Assembly: GCA_025602905.1 (NCBI GenBank)
Contig: JAHLKI010000003.1
Location: 310,001-374,000 of the forward strand
DNA: 64,000 nucleotides
DNA from: Phlyctochytrium arcticum
Taxonomy: Eukaryota; Chytridiomycota; Chytridiomycetes; Chytridiales; Chytridiaceae
Direction of reading: 5' to 3'
The notes beneath the pieces were generated by a model. That model was given only the letters and a program-made list of their open reading frames with translations. It was not told where the DNA came from and did not search any database. The position numbers and the translations under genes are program-made. Of this stretch, positions 20,673 through 31,684 are shown in pieces. Position 1 is the stretch's first letter; each line of letters begins with the position of its first letter.

Positions 20673-23606
20673 CTACACCATTACAGCTACAGGCGCTACT
20701 CTCCATCCACTGATTTCCGAGCCAGCGTCTCCTTCATATGCAGCGTCAACATCACCTTCGAGCTCGCGCAAAATACGGGCTCGCTGTTCATGCAGCGCTT
20801 TACGTTTCCGTTCGTATTCACGCTCGGCTTCGTCCAATTCGGGCCACTCATTCACTACGCGATGGGGTTTACCCAATGCCGTCATGGAGGCAGTTTTAGC
20901 AGCAGCGCGGGACAAGGGTGTCAATTTGGCTTTACTGGCGAGAGAAGACGAGAGACGGGCGGTCCGCTTGCTCGCCAGTTTCTCCTGTAATGCTCGGATC
21001 TTTGGATCCTGCTGCAACTCCAGCTGCCGGGGAGACGGCTCCCCACCATCAACACTACTCCGATCTGACAAGGCCGAGACGGACCGTGAGACGCTCTCGG
21101 CTTCCCGCTCGCGCCGTCGCCGCCGTCGTTCACGCCGCTCATTATCAATCTCTTCCAATTTGCGATTGATAAACAAGACATGTTCCTGTTTTTGCGTCAG
21201 TATTTCTTTACGACGTTCCTCCTCTTCATCCTTGAACCGGAGTTTGGCTATCACAAGTCGTTCTTGTAGCTATTTGGCACAAATCAACTTTCGATGTTAT
21301 GGCAAGAAGAATTCAAGACACAAGTGTACCTCCAAAAGAGACATTTCGCCCAACAGTCCCAGGCCAGAAGTTTCAGTTGGATCCAAATCTTTCACGATTG
21401 TGCCAACGGAGGGAACGCTCCGTTCCAACAATCGAATTTGTCGAATAACTTCAGCTTTACGCGCTTGTTCCTCGGCTGCGTCTTTGGCGGCTTGTTCTTT
21501 CAACATTTGCCCTTCCCTGGCCACCTCAATTGCTGTCACAAAGTTTCTGTTAGAAACACCACTGAGAGGGATTCCGAGTTTGTTTGCACCTTTTTTGGAG
21601 TTTTCATTTGCAACTTTGAGCTTGGCTTTATGGATGCCTTCCTGGATATCTTGCACCTCTTCCACCTTTTTGCGATTGGCAATATCCAAAATTTTACGGG
21701 TTGTCTCTGCTTGCACGCGTAATTTCTCTCGCTCGGCCAGAATCTCTGCTGCGCGTTCTCTGCAGGGAAATTACAGCTGTCAGGAAACACTTAATACACG
21801 ACAAATGTATCACTCTCTCTTACCGGTTCTCCTTTAGCAAATCTTGTTTGGCTTCATAAGCGTCTTCGTGGATTAACTGAATCTCGAGCCGCCGTCGCTC
21901 CAAGTCAAGTCTACGCTCTCCCTCCTCTATTGGACCCAGCAGCTCAGCCCGACGCACTCATTTTTGTATCAAATCTCAAAGCAAACCTTTTATCCGCGCG
22001 TTTTCCAGCCATTCACCAAACTCTGCTCCATCTCTCAACCCCATTTCGGCATCCAACAAGCGTGCCTCTTCTTCTTTCCGATTCCGCTGCACCAAGGCGC
22101 CCTCCCGGAGAATCGCAGCCGTGGTCAGTTTGACTGGAATCGAGTCGTGGAGATTGCTGGGTACGGGTTTGTGAAAGCGTGGGCGGGGAGGAGTCATAAG
22201 GGGAGAGTCTTGCGAGGTACTTTGAGTCGTTGAGCAAGGGGATTTACGCGTTACGACTTTGAATTGCGTTGTTGCAGCTTTGGCATTCTCGGCCTACACC
22301 TCGGACGGTTAGAATATGAAATCTTAACCTTTGAAAGCGAAAAAAGAGCAAGAGTTTACCATGATGCGCGCCCGGTTCTGGGCTTTAATGCGTTCCAAAC
22401 TCTCCCGATCTGCAGTACCTTGGTATACAGACTTGGGCACAGGTCTTGCCTGGGGGAACAGCTCCGTTAGTTACTCACCATTTTCACCCACGCATTATGT
22501 ACTTACTTTTATAAAGTTTGGCACAATCTCGGTGGGTTGAGGTAGTGCCCGTGGTCTTGGCCGTGTCAATAGAAATGGTTCGGGCACTGTTTTCTGTGCT
22601 AAGTTCAACATCAAATATCATAAACGGACATTCCTACCTGATGGCTCTTTGGTAGATTTCTTGGGTACCATCCCCAAAATAGCCTTTTCCGCCAGCTCTC
22701 TTGACAATTCTACGACATCCTGGGCGTGGTCCACAATGGGATCAATCATATGTTCCTATCAAAAGTAAATTGAGGACGCCATTTTCCATTGTACACATTC
22801 GTCTCATCTTACATTCACCCATTCTGCATCTAAGATATGGCTCCAGCCTTCTCGCAGAGGTCCCAATAAGTAGTCTTGGTCAAATACAAAACTGACAAGT
22901 CGGCTCATCTTGGTCGCGTCGTAGCAATTGAGGATATTTCGGAGTTTTGGGAACGTCAGTTCGTTGAATCGGAACAGGATGAGGTAGAATAGGACTGTTT
23001 TGACGCAAATTGCAAAACGTTAGTGTGGAATAAAGGCCATGCATACGTATTGATAGATTACCGGCAAAAAGGTTGTGATCGTTTCGGAGCCATCTTTCGC
23101 CGGTTGTTTTGTAGAACAATTTTAACGCAACCTATCCTTTCGGGTTGTGACATTAGATCTCTCTCCCTTTCCAATCACTTCCTAGAAGACAGAAACCTAC
23201 CTGAAGAGCCTTTCTTTGTCGCACGCATCCGTTAAAAACTTCAGTCAAGAAAACCACCATGACCTCGTCATTGATCTTCCCAAGAAAATCATTTTAAAAT
23301 CTATACTTTCTAACGCTCTTCTCTCTTGATACGAATGCTAACCTTATGTTCCGTAAAGTAATCTTTCAAAATCTCATCCTCGGTTCTAACCAGCGGATGA
23401 GCAAAGTCCAGCTGCACGCCATCAGAACTGTTACGGATAATTTTGTCGGCGGGGACATCGTGGATCGCTGCGAGACCCGTTGCAAAACCTTTGCGGGCGA
23501 ACTCATGGTGGAGGGAGAGCAGAGCACGGCAATGTTGGATTAAGGTCTTGTAGCCAGTCATATTTAGGACTTTATGTGGACTTTTTTTGGCAATGTCAAA
23601 ATCCAA
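20673..23606 (-). CDS. CFAP99: CFAP99 homologue (cilia- and flagella-associated protein 99)
   Basis: CFAP99 is an axoneme-associated protein of motile cilia. The minus-strand gene starts at 23606 or, more compactly, at 23561 (MTGYKTLIQHC). It is split into many exons by short introns. The N-terminal helical part includes DEVMVVFLTEVFNGCVRQR, GERWLRNDHNLFA, TVLFYLILFRFNELTFPKL and KMSRLVSFVFDQDYLLGPL, matching my recollection of the N-terminal domain. The C-terminal half is a long charged coiled coil with RQIRLLERSVPSVG, GLGLLGEMSLLE and dense Arg/Glu heptads, ending APVAVMV-stop at 20673. The family name is from memory of its motif pattern. Another coiled-coil axonemal protein is the alternative. 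Confidence 0.72.
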
Positions 23607-23646
23607 ATTTTGCTCTGGGTCGGAGCTCCCCAGATTTGCTTATGTC

Positions 23647-23963
23647 ATGGAGTTCGATGCGCAGCACAGGAGTGTCAGAATCGCCCCTGAACGATTCTAT
23701 ACTTCAATATTTAGAGCTGGGTCCAAGGACTTGTGGAATGAGTACCTCTATAGATATAAAACTGAAGCACGTGAAAGAAACTATCCGGGTAAGCACTAGC
23801 GGGTATCATCAACCAACACGAGAACGACTGAATGGCTAAAACCTGGTATAGATCACCGCTGCCACCGACGCGCGGATAGCAGAGCTGGCGTTTAGCAATT
23901 TTCGAATTCCCCCTCAAAATCTCAAACTGAGTAGCTATTTGACCACATTTGCCATCAGTATCC
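23647..23963 (+). CDS. Unidentified gene, probably two or more exons
   Basis: Exon 1 (23647-23788) reads MEFDAQHRSVRIAPERF then RAGSKDLWNEYLYRYKTEA and ends at a GTAAGC donor. A second coding-looking stretch (about 23851-23963) reads AELAFSNFRIPPQNLK and LSSYLTTFAISIR before a GTAGTA donor. The obvious acceptor (GGTATAG, 23850) leaves the frames out of step by one base, while an acceptor at 23879 restores phase. The 3' end is unclear because the next exon overlaps the start of the UBA protein. It diverges from CFAP99. I do not recognise the family. Confidence 0.4.
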
Positions 23964-24015
23964 GGTAGTATGGAGCGCTGACCGACTCTAACCCGCAGTA
24001 TGTGGTGGACGCAGA

Positions 24016-24278
24016 ATGTCTGAAGACGCAAATGTCGCTCAACTCACCCCAGGATCCACCGTACTCATACTCGGCACGCCGGAAGAAGACCCCACGGGTT
24101 GTCATCCCAAAGACATTACTGTCCTGATGAGTAACTATGCTGTCCAAATCCTACTTTCCGCATTGATGCCAAATGTGTGACCAAAATCTCAGATCAAATG
24201 GGCGTGGACAAAAATACTGCCATCAAGGCCTTGAGGAGGAACTCGTTCGACCTGGTGGATGCCATGCTGAAGCTGTAG
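24016..24278 (+). CDS. Short NAC-alpha/HYPK-like UBA protein
   Basis: Exon 1 (24016-24130, start MSEDANVAQLTPG) joins across a 62-nt intron to exon 2 (24193-24278) and gives about 66 residues. The C-terminal half is a UBA-like helix bundle of the nascent-polypeptide-associated-complex type: HPKDITVLM, then MGVDKNTAIKALRRNSFDL and VDAMLKL-stop. NAC-alpha and HYPK share this ending and act at ribosomes in co-translational chaperoning or N-terminal acetylation. The beta-barrel NAC domain is absent, so HYPK or a NAC-alpha-like fragment are the options. Exons encoding more N-terminal sequence may lie upstream. Confidence 0.55.
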
Positions 24279-24313
24279 CCTGTGGCGGGAAGCACAAAAC
24301 GCGAAAAAAGAAA

Positions 24314-24385
24314 GCCCGATGCGGGGGTCGAACCCGCAACCTTGAGGTTAAGAGCCTCACGCTCTACCGATTGAGCTAACCGGGC
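24314..24385 (-). tRNA. tRNA-Lys (anticodon CTT)
   Basis: Read on the minus strand, the acceptor stem is GCCCGGT/ATCGGGC. The D-arm reads TAGCTCAATCGGTAGAGC, the anticodon loop CTCTTAA gives CTT, and the T-arm is GGGTTCGACCC. There is no intron. Confidence 0.95.
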
Positions 24386-24464
24386 TGATGTTTTTCATGA
24401 CGGAATATAAACAAACAAACTTTTCAATTCTCTCACATCTCCTTCATCGCGTGTCAATGACATT

Positions 24465-25097
24465 TTGTCTCAAGGGATTTCAACAATTTCCGGAATCCAA
24501 TCGAACAACACAAATATGCCTCCACTGCCGCACATTTTCGCAGATCCCAAGCTCGAGTCAGTTATAGTAGACTTGACTGCCAAGCTCTTGCAGTCGGTCG
24601 TGGACGGAGATTGGGACACCTATGTCAGTTTGGTCTCGCAAGATATGACGGCGTTCGAGCCCGAGGGCGGCGAGCACCAGGTATATTGCAATCTTTCACG
24701 GTGATCCATTTAGAATAACAGACGCTGACTATACGATTAGATTCAAGGTCTCGATTTCCACAAATTCTACTTTCAGCTTGCGACAGCCCAGGCTCATACA
24801 TCACCACCGCCTTATACACCTCATATCCCGGCCCCATCAACGAGTATCGTCTCGCCCCGAGTCCGCATCCTGTGTCCAGACCGGTCAAGTGCGCTGATCT
24901 CATATGTTAGAGTTGTGCAGAAGGTGCGAGCCGAGCCAAGCGGCGCGTTGACACCTATTGTGACAAGCTCGCAAGAGACAAGGGTGTGGGAGCATGACAG
25001 GAAGGAAGGATGGAAATGCGTGCACTTTCATAGAAGTTTGGTTCAGAAAGATGTAGTCAAGGTAGTCAAGGAAGTACCGGCCAAAGCCAAACTTTGA
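24465..25097 (+). CDS. Stand-alone CaMKII association-domain protein
   Basis: Exon 1 (24465-24680) and exon 2 (24741-25097) give about 190 residues. The fold is the NTF2-like CaMKII association domain: LTAKLLQSVVDGDWDTYVSL, MTAFEPEGGEHQ, then GLDFHKFYF across the splice, a central strand VRILCPDRSSALISYVRVVQ, and the hallmark QETRVWEHD..GWKCVHFHRS. In animal CaMKII this domain assembles the holoenzyme into dodecamers. Here there is no kinase domain on either side, so it is a free association-domain protein. It differs from animal versions in a Pro-rich loop (SPPPYTPHIPAPS). The start may be at 24516 (MPPLPHIF) instead. Confidence 0.85.
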
Positions 25098-25178
25098 ATT
25101 CGATATTTGTCAAAAATTAGTATTTTGCCACGAATCCTTAGTTACAAGTTCTTCTCCAAACTAGTAAGCTCTTATAGA

Positions 25179-27138
25179 TTACTCGGTGGGTTGTTGTTCA
25201 ATCCACCCAACGAGCTTCTCATACTCCTCCGTCACTCGCTCGAATGCTTTTTCGCGGCGGTGGATGAATTGCGCCTGTATAGTTTTGGCTTCCTCCATCA
25301 AATATTCAGTGACTGTCATCTTGAGTTCCTGCTCTGATAACTCGTATGATTGTAGTTTAGCTTCCAATGGTTTAATTCGAATATGGGGGTAGAATCCTGG
25401 CTGGTTGGGGACTCCAAAAATAGTTGCGGGCGGTGGACTACGACTATTGGACGGTTCAGTAGGCGGGGAGGCAACTTCGGTGTCACTAGCCGCAATGGAC
25501 GGAGACGGCGGGGCTGTGGTTGGTGCTTCACTTTCAGAAGCGGAAATTTGTTCCAAGCTTGCCTTTTCCTCTTGCACCTTTTTGCGTGGGCGTGTTTTTC
25601 TGCTCTGCTTAGGGGCCGGCGGGGGCACTGCGTGGGTCACAATCTCAGCCTCAACCCGCTTTGTTCTGGGTTCAACGTTTTTCCCACGCCCTGATTCCTC
25701 TGGTACGTCCTTTGATATGGTTTGGGATTTCAACAATTTACGCGCTTGTTTCGGTTTTCCATCGGCGTCCAACAAGTCTTCCGAATAATTAACATTTTTG
25801 GCTCTATCCCGACGCGGCCGGCCAGTTGGAGCTGGTGGTGGAGAAGGATTGTTTTCCGCGTCGGATTGGCGGTCATTAGTTTGGGGCTGTGAACGTGGAG
25901 GCGGCGATGGAGCGAGTTTTTGAGGGGGAATTGGCGATGGCGAGAGTGCCGATACTACAGATGGGGCGGGGTGATCGGATGCGGACGTTGTGGAATTGTT
26001 TTTCTTGGATTGAACTTTTCGGATTCGTTTCCGTACTGGAGGTGGATCGTCCGCCTCCGAAATTTCTGCTACATCACGCTCTAGTGATTGCGCGTTATCT
26101 GGCGCGACAGCTTCTCTGACGGGTCGTCTCCGCTTCCCTGCAACAGGTGCGTTCTTGGGTTTATTGGGCACATGGCTGTCAAGCACGATCTCCTCTGAAG
26201 GGGCTAGTGAATGTTCCCGGGATCGCCTCTCGCTCGCCGCGATGGACAGTGTAGGTGATGTCGGCGGGGACGATTCACGAGTAGATGGGATGTGCTCAGG
26301 TGGTTCCGTAGCTGCCATTTGTTCCGGGGAACCGAGGTCCGGCTCTCCTTTTTGCGATGCGGCCTGTTTGCGCCTTGTGCCCATGGGCGCTTTTTTGGGA
26401 ATCCTGGCGGCAGCAGCTCTACTTGACTTTGAGTCTGCTATCGCCTGCCGTGACAGAGATTTGTCTCGAGCTTGCAGATACGAGCATTTCGGCTTTCGTT
26501 TCCTATGCTCATGGCTTTACCGGGGAGGTGAGTATACTCTAGCGGTTGACGCTAATAACACGACATACTCACATTGGATCGTCATCCCCTTCCCACCCAT
26601 CCAAAGATAAATCGCAGTACACACAAAAGGCTGTGTCGTTCGACTCATTCAAGGGAAAGTAAATAAAACCGGCCTCTGCCATCTAAACGCTGACAGTCAA
26701 CAAAAAGGACTCATGCATTTCCCCGGAAATTGAGTAAGATAGCTCACCTTTTCCGCGCCCAGACTCGTGGTTTTGTCATAGGGCCATCCATCCTCAAATG
26801 TATTGCACCGCTCCTCCAGAGCATCCAAACCCTTCTTGTCCCGTTTGAGTTTAGCCCAGACAGCGTTGACACGACAAGACGGTTTGTGCCCTTCGCAGGG
26901 ATCATCTTTTCCGTCCCAGGAATCACGGACCACATCGCAGGATATGCACTTGCAGGTTGAAGGAAGAGCGGTTATGAACCATCCACGTCGGGCGACCTGT
27001 TTGCCTTCGCAGTGAGAAGGCTATTGTTTTCCGGGGACTAGCAAGAATACCTACAGCGGCGGTATAGGTCTTTTTTCGCTTCTGGGTCCACCCTTCGAAC
27101 GTTTCCAATCGAGCGTCAAAGCACTGTAGATCTGACAT
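25179..27138 (-). CDS. BIR1: BIR1/survivin-like chromosomal passenger protein with two BIR domains
   Basis: BIR1 is the survivin-type subunit of the chromosomal passenger complex that targets Aurora kinase. Minus-strand exons start at 27138 (MSDLQCFDARLETFEGW). BIR 1 has RRGWFITALP, the zinc ligands CISC and EGHKPSC, and DGKDDP. BIR 2 has RCNTFEDGWPYD, AEAGFIYFP, CVYCDLSLDGWEGDDDP and, across the next intron, HEHRKRKPKC. A long Ser/Pro/Lys-rich tail (26384-25179) follows, typical of fungal Bir1 and a likely phosphorylation region. The C-terminal helix ends EKLVGWIEQQPTE-stop. Total about 560 residues. It is divergent from TSC13 (169 bp between starts). Confidence 0.88.
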
Positions 27139-27307
27139 GTTCGTTGCGTGAACTGACGACGAAAGACGCGCTTGCCATGCACTTGCGACGTCCGATTCTT
27201 GGCTAAGTCCATCAACCCCGAACGGGTCAAATGACGGATAAACCGTTTGCAGCCGTTTGCATGATGCAGATCGTCGCCGGCTGTCAAGAGTCGCCATCAT
27301 CAACACG

Positions 27308-28645
27308 ATGACTTCGATCAAGCTTGAGAGCCGGAGCGGCAAGGTTCTGAAGGAGAAAATTGATCTGGGCAAGGACGTCGGAAATGCAACCGTGGACGAT
27401 CTGCAAAAGGCGATTGCTCAATCTCGTATGTTTATACTTGCTTTCCCCTCTTTTTCTGGCGGATAAGCGCTTAAATACGTTCGATCATAGTGCCAAAGTT
27501 CTATCCGTCTCGGCAAAGATTGACGTTTGGTATGTAATGTCGCATGGGATTCTTTGAAGCCGGCGTTCCTGACCTTATTGTGGATTAGACAACAAGGTTC
27601 TGGAGAAAGGCGAGCGTCTTTCAAAGTACAACATCAAATCCGGCAGTGAGTGACTTGATGATCCAAACTAGCCTTGCATAGTTCTAACAAGACGAATTTT
27701 GTAGACTCGATTGTGTTCAAGGATCTCGGCCCCCAGATCGGATGGACCACCGTGTTTATCATCGAATACTTGGGCCCCATCTTGATCCACCCTTTGTTCT
27801 ACTATGGCCAAAGTTTCTTCTATCCAGGCGCCAAGCCTGCGGCCCATACCCGGATCCAAATGTACGAACTCCGGCGGCTTTCCATCGCCGATACCCCCAT
27901 TAACGTACTACTCTCTTAGGTTGACCTTGATTCTGACTTGCCTCCACTTTCTCAAGCGCGAGTACGAAACCGTCTTTGTCCACCGGTTCAGTAACGACAC
28001 CATGCCCGTCAAGAATCTGCCGAAAAATTGCGCTCACTACTGGGTATTGGGCGGATTAGCTATCGCTTACCCAGTCTACTATCCTGGATACAATGGTGGA
28101 TGGCTCGGTGGGGCGCATTCACCCTTGGTCGTAGCAGGATTGGTTGCTTTATGGGCTGTAAGTTTACACTCGGGTCTCACAGCTACATTTGCGGAGAAAT
28201 TGATTGGGCTCTTAATTCTTAGTGGGCTGAAGTATCCAACTTTCGCACGCACGTAACACTTCGTAACCTCCGCCCCCCAGGTTCCCGCGTTCGCAAGGTC
28301 AGAACTGACACGCTCCGTTCCCCCTCCATTCGTAGCTGATAAAACTGTCGACTAGATTCCGTACGGCTACGGCTTCAACTGGGTATCCTGTCCCAACTAC
28401 TTCTTCGAGGTCGTAGGTTGGCTTTGCATTGCCCTCCTGACCGGTTCCGCCGCAGGTAATTACGGACAGCCGCATACAATCACTTTTTTCACCAGTACTC
28501 ATTTGTGCTTGCAGCCTACCTGTTCTGGGCGGCCGGATTTGGTCAAATGTATTTGTGGGCCGTCAAGAAGCACATTCGCTACAAGAAGGACTTTGGCAAG
28601 TCGTACCCTTCAAAGCGAAAGGTCATTGTACCCTTTGTTCTGTAG
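27308..28645 (+). CDS. TSC13: Very-long-chain trans-2-enoyl-CoA reductase
   Basis: TSC13/TECR catalyses the last step of each very-long-chain fatty-acid elongation cycle in the ER membrane. The gene starts at 27308 ([12 protein letters not shown]) and has about seven short-intron exons. The N-terminus is ubiquitin-like ([23 protein letters not shown]). The membrane part has [46 protein letters not shown] and [16 protein letters not shown]. The catalytic-region signature [15 protein letters not shown] is followed by [19 protein letters not shown]. It ends IVPFVL-stop at 28643-28645. Length about 310 residues, normal for the family. It is convergent with UBA3, 116 bp apart. Confidence 0.93.
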
Positions 28646-28761
28646 AGAAGTTAGATTTCATAGCTTTCATCCAAGTCGCTGCGATTCCCTGATAGAAATA
28701 CATTGCAAGTCACTTTTTCCTCCATCAAATAAATAAATTACAAACGTAGCATCTTGGCTAA

Positions 28762-30467
28762 TTATTTAAAGCTGATCGTCAACTGGATACTGATCGGCAA
28801 CGCTTGGTCAGTCACCGTGATCTCTTCCCCCTCCTCCACCAAGTCTTTCACCAACTTGTCCAAATTTGGACGTGTGGCAACCTCCAAAGCTCTTGGCGCT
28901 TGCATGTACAGTCCAATTCGGGTTGTTCGTAATGATGGTTGCTTCAATTGCCTGCGTGATGTCAGTAACAGCAGCTACTACAAAGAAAGACTGAAAGACT
29001 TACGTATCCTTCTCATCAATCAGGTGCTGGATTAGCTCAGATAGCTTGATTGTAGATGGCAATTCCAAATGGAGCGAAGCCGAGCCGCATACCGGGCAAT
29101 TTTCCTTCTTTTGTAACTCGAATGTATAGGTATAGACTCCTTGGTCGCCCACATACATCATGTAATTGTTCATGGGTGACGAACAGTTGGTGGCAATCTT
29201 GAACGCCTCTGTTGCGCAGGATGCTGGTGGTGGGGGAAGTTAGCTGCTGGTTGGAAAGAAATAAGTGGGGGTCTATGTACCGGCAATGATGGCGTTGGTA
29301 GATGCAATGGCTGGGATGATGTTTTTGACGACGCCTTGGGTGAGGGTGTAGCTTACGCCAGAGATGCTGAATTCGGCGGCGCGGGTGGAAGCGCGGGTAA
29401 AAAGCCATTTGATGTGTTCGGGGTTGTCTCCGTCTAGCGGGGTATCTGTGAAAAGAGCGTCAAACCATGAAAATAAGAATAAAGGAGATTTGCATCATGA
29501 CTGTACCAGGAAACTCCTTTGGCCATTCCAAAACACTGGCCCATTCGATGCAATGCTCAGGCACCCGGGGCGTATTGGCGATAGTACAAATAGGGTACTT
29601 GACTACCTTTGTCTGCATATCCAGCGAGCACTCATAACAGGCATTCATTGTTGGCAATATAATCCGTGATTGGCCCTTGAATCCTTCCGTGCCACCATCG
29701 ATCAGAGGTTTGAAGGTCTCTGGGTCCTCGGGGTCAAAGAGAGAAATGAGTGTTGCGTTGAGCCACCGCCGGGCCTCTACACTATCCAGGCCTGAGATGA
29801 TAAGGGTGAACTGGGCATAGTAATCGGGATCCTTGTCTTGGATTTTGCCAAAATACCTAGATTTGGATTTCACCATTAAAACGTGCAGCGACCACATCGT
29901 CCTCAGAAAGTACTTACGGCGTAATGGTACACCCCGGAACTCTGTCCATTACAAACTTGGCTGCAACCTCTGCCTTACTCTTTCCCACATCCGATTGTCT
30001 GCCAAAGTGTCAAACTGACTTTCAAAACAGCCCCCCCAAAAGCCGTCTTCTCACCTAAACAAGAATTGCCGATTGAGATTGGACACATCTATCGTATCCA
30101 TATCAATCACATGTATATCTGTAAATCCCATCATGGCTAGATCCTTGAGTAGCTCGCACCCCAGTCCGCCAGCCCCAATAACCAAGATTTTCAAGGTGTG
30201 GAGAAACTCTTTCGTCTGTGCAGATATATGATTAAAGCTCAAAATAACTAGAAAAGAAGAATGGAGGGAGTACTTGAGATCCAGGTTCAAAGTTTTCGTT
30301 GGCAAAGGGTCCGGGGCGGTCCAGGTATGTATAAATATCGCGCCATCGTCTTGGAGCCCAAGAGTCATTTTATCGGGGTTGAATCAGTTCCGACAAGAGA
30401 GCACTCACTGGTCACCCTCATTAGAAACTACGGCGAACCCGCTTTGAACGGGAGTATTATCTCCCAT
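28762..30467 (-). CDS. UBA3: NEDD8-activating enzyme E1 catalytic subunit
   Basis: UBA3 with its partner ULA1/NAE1 activates NEDD8 for cullin neddylation. The start at 30467 ([13 protein letters not shown]) precedes a GTGAGT donor. The next exon carries [20 protein letters not shown], then [18 protein letters not shown] (nucleotide-binding loop) and [15 protein letters not shown]. The catalytic region reads [18 protein letters not shown], with the expected Cys in CTIA and the following crossover segment. The C-terminal ubiquitin-fold domain ends [15 protein letters not shown] at 28764-28762. The gene is interrupted by several short introns. Length about 430 residues. Confidence 0.93.
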
Positions 30468-30469
30468 CT

Positions 30470-31400
30470 TGAGCCTGGTGCGTTAAAAAGATCGCTTCAT
30501 TCTGAGGCTCTGAGCAAACTCTCAAACAGAACTGTCATCGCTTCCCAGAAAGTTCATTTACGACTGATTCGGCCTAATGAACTTAACGGCAAGCGGGCAC
30601 GCCACCTGTCAAAACGCGCGACAAGACCACCAACGAATGAAATTGAATGGATTGGCGAATTGGAGAGGAATACGAGAAAGGAGCGGAGAAAGATGACAAG
30701 TAGGACAAGAGACTACCGCCAATCAACGAAAGTAATTGAGAGTCCGCCTTCACTGTATATGCCCAACCGAATTCAAACCCAGTTTACCAATTTTCCCACG
30801 TCGAAAGGTTGTTTACGGACTCACTCCAAAGTCGGCTGGAAGCATGAAAAGGAGTAGCAAGAGCTCAAGACTGGCTTGGGTCCTCGCCATGTTACCGTTG
30901 GCGTTCAAAAATCGGACGAAAATGCCAGGCATTAGCTTGCTGCCGGAAGTTTTTTTTAATTGACAGCTCTTTCGCACCGGGATGATACCAACTTCAAAAA
31001 AGGAACTGGTGGCAACGCGATCCTTGAGATCCACTCGCTTGTGCCTGCTGAAAAAAAATATTTTGACTGACAGCTCTCTCCGCCGGCTTGCGCCCTGCGG
31101 CTCTGCTCGTCTCCCCTCCCCTCGAGCAGCTCAGGATCTGGGCGACTTCACTTCTCCCCCTATCACCTCCGAAGTCTGCAGTTTATGAGGCCCAAGCTCG
31201 AGATGGCTTATACAACGAGCATCCCATAGTGACACTTCGCTGGTGGAATCTGATGAGGTGAATTCCGCATCGTAGGCCGTTCCAGAGCTTCAAAGAGGAA
31301 TCCTCCACAGCTATATCAGGGGCAACGCCGAGGTAAGCGATGAGTTCCTTATTGATGGTTATGATGTCTAACTTTTGATGGTGAAACCAGATGAATCCAT
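30470..31400. other. Intergenic; one uncertain basic reading frame
   Basis: A plus-strand frame stays open through 30857, reading basic stretches such as HLSKRATRPPTNEIEW and RNTRKERRKMTSRTRD. Its upstream half is antisense to the UBA3 first exons. I cannot name it and do not call it a gene. Two similar blocks containing GACAGCTCT(T/C)TC occur at about 30962 and 31070. This stretch separates the housekeeping cluster from the repeat island. Confidence 0.35.
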
Positions 31401-31411
31401 ACATCATCACT

Positions 31412-31606
31412 ATACGCAACAGTTATCCCAATTATTCACCCTGAAATCAACTTCGGCCTATACCATGCACCAGAATGTTGCAATTCTGAATTATCTGCGC
31501 ATTGTACCATACGCAACAGTTATCCCAATTATTCACCCTCAAATCGACTTCGGCCTATATCATGCACCAGAATGTTGCAATTCTGAATTATCTGCGCATT
31601 GTATCG
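31412..31606. repeat. 97-bp tandem duplication, two copies
   Basis: The block starting ACGCAACAGTTATCCCAATT at about 31414 is repeated at 31511 with few differences. The shared part includes TTCGGCCTATA and CACCAGAATGTTGCAATTCT. The 97-bp period is not a multiple of three, so a duplicated coding frame is not maintained. Confidence 0.85.
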
Positions 31607-31684
31607 ACCTGGCATGCGTGGACTTGAATCTGAGAACCAGGCACTGGGGTTGCAAATAGAAGTGTTCTATTTCGTGACGCTATC

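Noticed and set aside
20884..21837. Plus-strand open frame of 317 codons, Ser/Arg-rich
   Set aside because: Antisense to the Arg/Glu coiled coil of CFAP99; the SR-like composition comes from complementing Arg/Glu codons.
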